Source of the DNA: Lachnospiraceae bacterium
Lineage (GTDB): Bacteria; Bacillota; Clostridia; Lachnospirales; Lachnospiraceae
Assembly (NCBI GenBank): GCA_900771995.1
Contig: CAAGQC010000103.1
Location: 1 to 22,255 of the forward strand
Length of the DNA: 22,255 nt
Reading direction: 5' to 3'
Position 1 is the stretch's first letter. Every line of letters begins with the position of its first letter. The notes beneath the pieces were generated by a model. That model did not search any database. It was not told where the DNA came from and was given only the letters and a program-made list of their open reading frames with translations. Below, piece after piece: positions 5,947 to 12,260 of this stretch. The position numbers and the translations under genes are program-made.

Positions 5947-7077
5947 ATGGAAACGCAGAAGCCTTATTATATTACAACGGAAAAAATGAGTGTGGGTTAC
6001 GATGGGAAGCCTCTGATCGAAGAAGTGGAGATCGCACTTCGTAAAGGAGAGATCCTGACATTGCTGGGACCCAACGGCGCGGGAAAATCCACGATCTTGA
6101 AAAGTATTGCAAGGCAGCTGTCCCTGATCGCTGGAACGGTACGGCTGGACGGCGAGGATATGAAGTCTCTCACCGGGGCAGAACTGTCGAAAAAAATGGC
6201 GGTGGTGATGACCAGTCGTCTGCGGGCGGATCTGATGACCTGTGAGGATGTGGTGGCCACCGGAAGATACCCCTATACCGGGCGCTTTGGGGTGCTGCGG
6301 AAGGAAGACTACAGGGCGGTGGAAAACGCCATGGAACTGGTGCAGGTGGCGGAGATTAAGGATCTTATGTTTGACCGGATCAGTGATGGGCAGAGACAGC
6401 GGGTGATGTTAGCCAGAGCCATCTGTCAGGAGCCGGAGATATTGATTCTGGATGAACCCACTTCTTATCTGGACGTGAGACATAAGCTGGAATTTTTATC
6501 GATCCTGCAAAAGCTGTGCCGGGAAAGACAGCTGACGGTGATCCTGTCCTTACATGAACTGGAACTGGCGGAGAAGATCTCCGACCGGATCCTGTGCGTG
6601 AACGGCAGGGCGGTGGACCGGATCGGAACACCGGAGGAGGTCATGGCTGACGGATACATTACACAGTTATACGGGATCCGGATGGGAAGCTATGACGAAG
6701 AAAGCAGCGATATGGAACTGGCGGCTCCGGAAGGAACCCCACAGGTCTTCGTGATCGCCGGAGCGGGAAGCGGACGGAAGATTTACCGGCGGCTGCAGAG
6801 AGAGGGAATCCCCTTTGTTACAGGGATCCTGTATGAAAATGATCTGGATTATCCTGTGGCAAAAGCACTGGCGGCTGAGGTGATCGCAGAGCATCCTTTC
6901 GAGCCGGTAGCACAGGAAAAACTGCGGGCGGCGAAGGAACGGTTGGAAAAGTGCGAACGCGTCATCTGCTGCCGTGAGAATTTCGGCAGTCTGGAAACTT
7001 TTCAGCGGGAACTTCTGGAGTATGCAAGACAGCTGGGAAAACGCATAGAAAGTTCCGGACAACAGAACAGACAGTAA
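5947..7077 (+). CDS. ABC transporter ATPase with extra C-terminal domain
   Basis: Residues 8-245 form the nucleotide-binding domain. Walker A is GPNGAGKST (41-49), the signature is ISDGQRQR (145-152, Asp in place of the usual Gly), Walker B with the catalytic Glu is ILILDE (165-170), and the H-loop His203 is in SLHE. The segment where the Q-loop glutamine is expected reads VVMTSRLRADLMT, with no glutamine. The enzyme would power the permease encoded immediately upstream. Residues 247-376 are an extension not needed by ordinary BtuD/FecE proteins. It opens with PQVFVIAGAGSGRKIYRRL, a strand and glycine-rich turn like a Rossmann fold, continues with VTGILYENDLDYPVAKALA, and ends in a charged helix. 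It does not look like CbiZ. The start at 5947 was preferred because it follows the permease stop and opens just before the conserved fold. Confidence 0.9.
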   Translation: METQKPYYITTEKMSVGYDGKPLIEEVEIALRKGEILTLLGPNGAGKSTILKSIARQLSLIAGTVRLDGEDMKSLTGAELSKKMAVVMTSRLRADLMTCEDVVATGRYPYTGRFGVLRKEDYRAVENAMELVQVAEIKDLMFDRISDGQRQRVMLARAICQEPEILILDEPTSYLDVRHKLEFLSILQKLCRERQLTVILSLHELELAEKISDRILCVNGRAVDRIGTPEEVMADGYITQLYGIRMGSYDEESSDMELAAPEGTPQVFVIAGAGSGRKIYRRLQREGIPFVTGILYENDLDYPVAKALAAEVIAEHPFEPVAQEKLRAAKERLEKCERVICCRENFGSLETFQRELLEYARQLGKRIESSGQQNRQ

Positions 7078-7092
7078 GAAGTGAGAAATGGA

Positions 7093-7122
7093 ATTCCCAG
7101 ATGCCGGAGGCATCTGTGGAAT
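7093..7122 (+). other. Strong mRNA hairpin before cbiP
   Basis: ATTCC-CAGATGCC at 7093-7105 pairs with GGCATCTG-T-GGAAT at 7109-7122 around the three-base loop GGA. This gives 13 base pairs with one bulged T. No T-run follows, so it is not an intrinsic terminator. It fills the space between the ATPase stop and the preferred cbiP start at 7133, and it buries the GGAGG at 7106-7110. A role in mRNA processing, stability or translation of the late genes is possible. Confidence 0.6.
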
Positions 7123-7132
7123 GGAGAGAACG

Positions 7133-8608
7133 ATGGCAAAAGTTATTATGGTACAGGGCACCATGTCCGGCGCCGGAAAAAGTCTGCTGGTGGCGGGACT
7201 CTGTCGGATCTTCCGGCAGGACGGTTACCGGGTGGCACCTTTTAAATCACAGAATATGGCACTCAATTCCTATATCACGAAGGAAGGACTGGAAATGGGC
7301 AGGGCGCAGGTCATGCAGGCGGAAGCTGCGGGGATCGAGCCGCTGGTGTGCATGAATCCCATTTTGTTAAAACCCACCAGCCATACCGGCTCTCAGGTTA
7401 TTGTGAACGGGGAGGTGTGGGGGAATCTGTCCGCCAGAGATTATTTTGCCCACAAGACGGAACTGATCCCGGAGATTAAGGCAGCTTTTCGCAAGCTGGA
7501 GACCTATGCGGATATCATTGTCATCGAAGGCGCCGGAAGTCCGGCGGAGATCAACCTGAAGCAGAACGATATCGTCAATATGGGAATGGCGGCTATGGTG
7601 GATGCCCCGGTACTTCTGATTGGAGACATTGATAGAGGCGGTGTGTTCGCTCAACTGTTAGGGACACTGATGTTACTTACTGAAGAGGAACGGGCGAGAG
7701 TAAAGGGACTGATCATCAATAAATTCCGGGGGGACAGCACAATCCTGGATCCGGGAATTGAAATGCTGGAAGAACGGGGGCAGGTGCCGGTAATGGGAAC
7801 GGTACCTTATATGGAGCTGTCGCTGGAAGATGAGGACAGCCTGACGGACCGTTTCGAGACAAAACGTTTAGGACAGATCGACCTAGCGGTGATCCATTAT
7901 CCCCGCATTTCGAATTTTACAGATTTTGATGTGTTTGAACAGATGCCGGAGGTCAGCGTCCGGTATGTGACGAACGTAAGAGAGCTGGGAACACCGGATC
8001 TGATCTTTCTCCCGGGCAGTAAAAATACCATGGGAGATCTGAAATGGATGCGGCAGAACGGTCTGGAAGCGGCGGTGAAACGGGCGGCTTCGAAGGTTCC
8101 CGTGTTCGGAATCTGCGGGGGCTATCAGATGCTGGGCTGCGAGATCGCAGATCCGGACGGCGTGGAGGAGGGTGGACAGATCCGCGGCATGGAGCTGCTT
8201 CCGGTGCGGACCGTGTTGCAGAAGGAGAAGCATCGCTGCCAGACTACAGGCAGACTGGAAGCGGTGGAGGGGATTTTCTCCGGCCTTACGGGATGCGAGT
8301 TTGCCGGGTATGAGATCCATATGGGACAGACGGTGTATTGCAGAGAAGAAATCACGCAAGCTGTGATTAATGATTCCACCGGCAGAATCTACGGTTCCTA
8401 TATCCACGGCCTCTTCGACAAAGGCGAGATCGCCGGGCGCATGATACAGACCCTGGCCCGGGAAAAAGGAATCTCTCTGGAGGACGGCATCTGGGAGGAC
8501 TACCGGACCATTAAAGAAAGACAGTACGATCAACTGGCGGATACCCTGCGGGAATATCTGCATATGGAGGACATCTATGGAATGCTCAGAGAAGCCCATA
8601 TTTCATAA
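7133..8608 (+). CDS. cbiP: Cobyric acid synthase (glutamine-hydrolysing)
   Basis: CbiP/CobQ amidates four side chains (b, d, e, g) of adenosylcobyrinic acid a,c-diamide using ATP and glutamine. The 491-residue protein shows the dethiobiotin-synthetase-like ATP domain first: MVQGTMSGAGKSLLVAGLCR from residue 6, FKSQNMALNSY at 37-47, IEGAGSPAEINL at 131-142 and GDIDRGGVFA at 164-173. A class I glutaminase-like domain follows, with nucleophile Cys328 in FGICGGYQML and His425 in GSYIHGLF. The start at 7133 gives the standard family N-terminus and has GGAGAG five to ten bases upstream. In-frame ATGs at 7088 and 7121 lie before or inside the hairpin and would add residues the family lacks. It overlaps cobT by 32 bases. 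Confidence 0.95.
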   Translation: MAKVIMVQGTMSGAGKSLLVAGLCRIFRQDGYRVAPFKSQNMALNSYITKEGLEMGRAQVMQAEAAGIEPLVCMNPILLKPTSHTGSQVIVNGEVWGNLSARDYFAHKTELIPEIKAAFRKLETYADIIVIEGAGSPAEINLKQNDIVNMGMAAMVDAPVLLIGDIDRGGVFAQLLGTLMLLTEEERARVKGLIINKFRGDSTILDPGIEMLEERGQVPVMGTVPYMELSLEDEDSLTDRFETKRLGQIDLAVIHYPRISNFTDFDVFEQMPEVSVRYVTNVRELGTPDLIFLPGSKNTMGDLKWMRQNGLEAAVKRAASKVPVFGICGGYQMLGCEIADPDGVEEGGQIRGMELLPVRTVLQKEKHRCQTTGRLEAVEGIFSGLTGCEFAGYEIHMGQTVYCREEITQAVINDSTGRIYGSYIHGLFDKGEIAGRMIQTLAREKGISLEDGIWEDYRTIKERQYDQLADTLREYLHMEDIYGMLREAHIS

Positions 8609-9665
8609 CTATACCAGACAGGAACTGGAACAGATCCGGATCCCGGCACCGGACGAAGCGGTGAGAAGCCTTGTGAAAAAACACTGGGACACACTGGCAA
8701 AACCGCTGGACGGCATGGGCAGTTTTGAAACCATCACGGCGCAGATCGGAGCCATCCTGGGGACGGAACAGATTGACCTTGGGAAAAAGGGGGTGTTGAT
8801 CTTCTGTGCGGATAACGGGATCGTGGAAGAGGGCGTGAGCCAGACGGGACAGGAGGTCACACTGGCGGTGGCAAAGTCCATGGCACGAAAAGGCTCTTCC
8901 GTCTGCAAGATGGCGCAGAGCATCGGTGCGGAGACGATTCCCGTGGATATCGGGATAAACAGTGAGGAAGCCATTCCCGGTGTTCGGGACTGCAAGGTGC
9001 GCCCCGGTACCCGGAATTTCCTAAAGGAACCGGCCATGACGGAGGAAGAGACGGTGCGGGCCATAGCCACCGGAATCGAACTGGTGCGGGAGTGTAAGGA
9101 GAAGGGATATCATATCCTTGCCACCGGGGAAATGGGAATCGGCAACACCACTACCAGCAGTGCGGTGACAGCCGCTCTTTTGCAGTGCGAGGCAGAGGAA
9201 GTCACCGGCAGAGGTGCAGGACTGACGGATCAGGGCCTGACGCGGAAGAGGCAGGTGGTCCGCACTGCATTGGAAGCCTATGATCTGTGGCATACAGATG
9301 CCTTCACGGTATTGCAGACGGTCGGAGGACTGGACATTGCCGGATTGACCGGCATGTGCATCGGCGGAGCCCTGTGGCAGATGCCCATCGTGCTGGACGG
9401 GGTGATCAGCATGGCCGCATCACTGGTAGCAGAGCGGCTGTTCCCCGGGGTGCGGGAATACCTGATTCCCTCCCATCTGGGAAAAGAACCGGCGGCAGGG
9501 AAATTGGCGGATGCACTTCACCTGTCCCCGGTGATTCACGCGGGAATGGCACTGGGAGAGGGCACCGGAGCGGTCATGATGTTTTCACTGCTTGACATGG
9601 CAATGAGCATTTATGGACAGAGTGCTACTTTTTCGGAGATCGAGGTAGAACAATATAAGCGCTGA
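8577..9665 (+). CDS. cobT: Nicotinate-nucleotide:dimethylbenzimidazole phosphoribosyltransferase
   Basis: CobT transfers phosphoribose from nicotinate mononucleotide to a lower-ligand base such as dimethylbenzimidazole, giving alpha-ribazole phosphate. The 362 residues match the family's usual length and landmarks in order: KPLDGMGSFETITAQIG near 42-58, ADNGIVEEGVSQTG at 78-91, GEMGIGNTTTSSAV at 184-197, GRGAGLTD at 211-218, TVGGLDIAG at 248-256 and LGEGTGAV at 326-333. Glu328 corresponds to the catalytic Glu317 of the Salmonella enzyme. The start lies inside the end of cbiP, six bases after GGAGG (8566-8570), so the two are translationally coupled. No benzimidazole synthesis gene is visible, so the lower base cannot be inferred. 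Confidence 0.96.
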   Translation: MECSEKPIFHNYTRQELEQIRIPAPDEAVRSLVKKHWDTLAKPLDGMGSFETITAQIGAILGTEQIDLGKKGVLIFCADNGIVEEGVSQTGQEVTLAVAKSMARKGSSVCKMAQSIGAETIPVDIGINSEEAIPGVRDCKVRPGTRNFLKEPAMTEEETVRAIATGIELVRECKEKGYHILATGEMGIGNTTTSSAVTAALLQCEAEEVTGRGAGLTDQGLTRKRQVVRTALEAYDLWHTDAFTVLQTVGGLDIAGLTGMCIGGALWQMPIVLDGVISMAASLVAERLFPGVREYLIPSHLGKEPAAGKLADALHLSPVIHAGMALGEGTGAVMMFSLLDMAMSIYGQSATFSEIEVEQYKR

Positions 9666-9723
9666 GTGATAACGCGGCCTTGCGAGTGGCGCGGCTGAAC
9701 GACGGAACGAACGGAGAACCAAC

Positions 9724-10254
9724 ATGCTGACATTGATCCTGGGAGGCAGCGGCAGTGGGAAATCCGCTTATGCGGAAGAGTATCTGCTGCGGATTGCTGC
9801 GGATAAGAAAAAATATTATATCGCCACCATGCAGGTCTGGGATGAGGAGATGCAGGCCAAGGTGGACAGACATCACAGACTGCGGCAGGGAAAAGGCTTT
9901 ACCACCATCGAACAGCCCACAGCGCTGGAGCAGGCAGTTACACAAATGGAACCGGAGGGAGCCGCCTTGTTGGAATGTATGTCGAATCTGGCGGCCAACG
10001 AAATGTTTTCCGGAGCGCAGCCCGAAGACCGGCAGGTGGTGATCGAAAAGATCCTGCGGGGAGTGGAAGCTTTGAAAAAACAGGCGGATCCGCTGGTCAT
10101 CGTGACCAACAATGTATTCGAGGACGGCATCATCTACGACAGCGCCACCATGGAATACATAGAGGCTCTGGGCAGGATCAACGAGAGGCTGGCTACGGAG
10201 GCGGACGAGGTCGTGGAGGTCACTGCGGGGATCCCGCAGCGGCTCAAGGCGTGA
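9724..10254 (+). CDS. cobU: Adenosylcobinamide kinase/guanylyltransferase
   Basis: CobU phosphorylates adenosylcobinamide and then transfers GMP to it, giving adenosylcobinamide-GDP for CobS. The 176-residue protein starts with the P-loop GGSGSGKS (7-14), followed by YYIATMQVWDEEM (31-43) and the VDRHHRLRQGKGF segment. In that segment His50 or His51 corresponds to the guanylylated His46 of the Salmonella enzyme. The strand ALLECMSNLAANEMF (81-95) and the C-terminal GRINERLATEADEVVEVTAG (150-169) also match. The usual C-terminal SNEVGxGIVP phrase is altered to TNNVFEDGIIYDS. A shorter paralogue at 11104-11499 keeps that motif but lacks the P-loop. The start has GGAG about ten bases upstream. 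Family and role are well supported. Confidence 0.93.
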   Translation: MLTLILGGSGSGKSAYAEEYLLRIAADKKKYYIATMQVWDEEMQAKVDRHHRLRQGKGFTTIEQPTALEQAVTQMEPEGAALLECMSNLAANEMFSGAQPEDRQVVIEKILRGVEALKKQADPLVIVTNNVFEDGIIYDSATMEYIEALGRINERLATEADEVVEVTAGIPQRLKA

Positions 10255-10276
10255 TTAGCATAGAAAGGAAACAGGC

Positions 10277-11050
10277 ATGCGTATTATCAAATCTTTTTTC
10301 ATAGCGTTTTCCATGTATTCCAAGATCCCGATGCCGCAGTTCGAGTGGAAGGATGGGGACATGCGGTATGCCCTCTGCTTTTTCCCCTGGGTTGGGGCGG
10401 TGACCGGTGCTTTGTGGTATCTGTGGAATTGGTTCTGCACCCGGTTCGCAGTGGGAACCATGTGCTATGCGGCAGTGGGAACGGCGATACCGCTTCTGGT
10501 CACCGGAGGATTTCATGTGGACGGCTTTTTAGATACTTGTGATGCCCTGCATTCCTATCAGCCCAGAGAACGGAAGTTGGAGATTTTGAAGGATTCTCAT
10601 ATCGGGGCCTTTGCGGTGATCATGCTTGCTTTGTACGGACTGATCTTTCTGGGAGGATTTTCGGAGATCAAGGCCTCGTCCACACTTGCAGTGGCGGGAG
10701 CCGGATGCTTCCTGGCCAGAGTGTTAAGCGGCATCGCAGTAGTGAGTTTTCCTTCGGCAAAGCAGGAGGGGACACTGTATCTGTTCGCGGATAAGGCTCA
10801 CAAGAGAGTGGTAAGAACGGCTTTGTACGGTCAGGGAATTTTGTGTATTGGATTTATGCTATGGACATCTTTGGTGATGGGAGGAATCGCTGCTCTGGCG
10901 GCACTGCTTACCTTTGCGTATTATTACTGGCGCAGTAAAAAAGAGTTCGGCGGCATCACCGGGGACACCGCAGGTTATTTTGTGACGCTCTGCGAAGGCT
11001 GTGTGGTGGTTGCGGTGGCAATCGCGGAACATCTGATGCTGGCAGTGTAA
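10277..11050 (+). CDS. cobS: Adenosylcobinamide-GDP ribazoletransferase (cobalamin synthase)
   Basis: CobS is the membrane enzyme that joins adenosylcobinamide-GDP with alpha-ribazole (phosphate) to complete the nucleotide loop. The protein has 257 residues, the usual size, with about six hydrophobic segments. The opening FFIAFSMYSKIPMP (7-20) is typical. The metal-binding signature is GGFHVDGFLDTCDALHSY at 77-94, followed by REKxLEIxKDS-type residues RERKLEILKDSHIGAFAVI at 97-115. The start at 10277 has AAAGGAA upstream and lies 22 bases after cobU. Its placement beside cobT, cobU and cobC groups all loop-assembly genes together. Confidence 0.95.
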   Translation: MRIIKSFFIAFSMYSKIPMPQFEWKDGDMRYALCFFPWVGAVTGALWYLWNWFCTRFAVGTMCYAAVGTAIPLLVTGGFHVDGFLDTCDALHSYQPRERKLEILKDSHIGAFAVIMLALYGLIFLGGFSEIKASSTLAVAGAGCFLARVLSGIAVVSFPSAKQEGTLYLFADKAHKRVVRTALYGQGILCIGFMLWTSLVMGGIAALAALLTFAYYYWRSKKEFGGITGDTAGYFVTLCEGCVVVAVAIAEHLMLAV

Positions 11051-11103
11051 AATACATTGCCGAATAGAGTGACGTAGAAGTGTGTTTGAAATGGGAGATG
11101 GAA

Positions 11104-11499
11104 ATGATACTAATTATTGGCGGGTTTGCTCAGGGAAAATTACATTATGTAGAGCAGCATTATGTGCAATGTGAAATTGGACAGGAAGTGCCGGTTCTGG
11201 ACGGAACGCTGGAACTGCCCGCAGGTGCAGGTGCTTCGCAGGCAATCGTTAATCATTTGCACCGCTATATTCGGGAGCAGCTGCAACAGGGGACTGATCC
11301 GGAGGAAACACTGGAAGATTTCCTGAAAAAACATCCGGATAGCATCCTGATCTGTGACGAGATCGGCAACGGCATCGTCCCCATGGAAGCGGAGGAGAGA
11401 ATTTACAGAGAGCGCACCGGCAGAATACTGGAGCGGTTGGCGGCGCAGGCAGATGAGGTGGTGAGAGTCGTATGCGGAATCGGTCAGAAAATCAAATAG
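11104..11499 (+). CDS. Short CobU-like protein with degenerate P-loop
   Basis: The predicted protein has 131 residues. It opens MILIIGGFAQGKLHYVEQHY, laid out like CobU, but the P-loop Ser/Thr is replaced by Leu (GGFAQGKL). The guanylylated-histidine segment is missing and the middle is short. The C-terminus from about 80 (ILICDEIGNGIVPMEAEE, then YRERTGRILERLAAQADEVV) is a closer match to classic CobU than the full-length CobU encoded at 9724. It is probably not an active kinase by itself. It could be a partner subunit, a regulator, or a decaying duplicate. The ATG at 11104 follows GGGAG by six bases and gives a CobU-like start; an upstream GTG at 11080 would add eight residues. It overlaps cobC by 28 bases. 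Confidence 0.75.
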   Translation: MILIIGGFAQGKLHYVEQHYVQCEIGQEVPVLDGTLELPAGAGASQAIVNHLHRYIREQLQQGTDPEETLEDFLKKHPDSILICDEIGNGIVPMEAEERIYRERTGRILERLAAQADEVVRVVCGIGQKIK

Positions 11500-12260
11500 A
11501 GATCCGCCTGACCCTGATCCGGCATGGGGCGACACTTTCCAATAAAGAAGGACGCTATCTTGGAAAAACGGACGAATCTTTAAACCGGAAAGGAATCCGG
11601 GCGCTGGAAAAGGCGGTTGCGGACGGAAACTATCCGGTTGCTGATCTTCTGTTTTCCGGTCCCATGAAGCGGTGCCTGGAGACGGCACAGATCCTGTATC
11701 CGGGGCAGACTCCGATCCGCATCCCGGAGTGGACAGAGATGGATTTCGGTGCATTTGAGGGACATAATTATAAAGAACTTTCCGGGGATCCGGCATATCA
11801 GAACTGGATCGACAGCGGCGGCACACTGCCCTTTCCGGAAGGAGAGAGCAGAGAGGAATTTATCCGCAGAAGTGTTGCCGGGTATGAAGACATGCTGCAT
11901 CATATCAAAATGATGTGGAAAGAAAACCCTGCATTCGAACAATGCAATCGTGATATGGAACAGAGAGATCCGGAATCGATACGACGTGGCGAAAGTGAAG
12001 CAGGGGATATCAGGGCACGAAACACCGGAATCCGGAGCGTATCCGCAGTTGTTCACGGCGGAACTATCATGGCATTACTCAGTCATTTCCTCGGTGGAGA
12101 ATATTTTGACTATCAGGTAAAATGCGGACAGGGCTACCGCGGTATTCTGGTATTCCCGGCAGACGGAGGAGCCCCGGAGTGGAAGGGATTTCGCCCGCTG
12201 TCGGAACTTGAATTGTCGGAACTTAGATCGTCAGAATTTACAGAAGGAGAAACAAGTTGA
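11472..12260 (+). CDS. cobC: Histidine phosphatase, likely alpha-ribazole phosphatase
   Basis: This is a histidine-phosphatase (phosphoglycerate-mutase-like) enzyme. The catalytic His18 sits in LTLIRHGAT (13-21), an arginine in SGPMKRCLETA (62-72), the acid Glu89 in EWTEMDFGAFEG (86-97) and the second His195 in AVVHGGTIMALL. In this operon it should remove the phosphate from alpha-ribazole 5'-phosphate or from cobalamin 5'-phosphate. At 262 residues it is longer than the usual 200 or so. A polar insert (about 145-187) follows the segment MLHHIKMMW, and the C-terminal tail contains a 15-base tandem repeat. The start lies inside the upstream CobU-like gene, and the stop overlaps the cbiB start as TGATG. 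Fold certain, exact substrate inferred from context. Confidence 0.88.
   Translation: MRNRSENQIEIRLTLIRHGATLSNKEGRYLGKTDESLNRKGIRALEKAVADGNYPVADLLFSGPMKRCLETAQILYPGQTPIRIPEWTEMDFGAFEGHNYKELSGDPAYQNWIDSGGTLPFPEGESREEFIRRSVAGYEDMLHHIKMMWKENPAFEQCNRDMEQRDPESIRRGESEAGDIRARNTGIRSVSAVVHGGTIMALLSHFLGGEYFDYQVKCGQGYRGILVFPADGGAPEWKGFRPLSELELSELRSSEFTEGETS
12198..12242 (+). repeat. Three imperfect 15-bp tandem repeats at the cobC 3' end
   Basis: Units at 12198-12212, 12213-12227 and 12228-12242 read CTGTCGGAACTTGAA, TTGTCGGAACTTAGA and TCGTCAGAATTTACA. They are in frame and encode LSELE, LSELR and SSEFT. The first two differ at three positions and the third is more diverged. They lengthen the tail of cobC and lie just before the cbiB Shine-Dalgarno sequence. 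Confidence 0.7.

Noticed and set aside
6685..7077. C-terminal ATPase domain as CbiZ (adenosylcobinamide amidohydrolase)
   Set aside because: CbiZ is larger and its characteristic motifs are missing. The domain instead has a glycine-rich Rossmann-like start.
7088..7132. Earlier ATG starts for cbiP at 7088 and 7121
   Set aside because: Both add residues absent from the family. The first has a poor ribosome binding site, and the second has its GGAGG hidden in a 13-pair hairpin.
11080..11103. GTG start for the CobU-like protein
   Set aside because: It would place the GGGAG ribosome binding site inside the coding region. The ATG at 11104 is correctly spaced and gives the CobU-like N-terminus.
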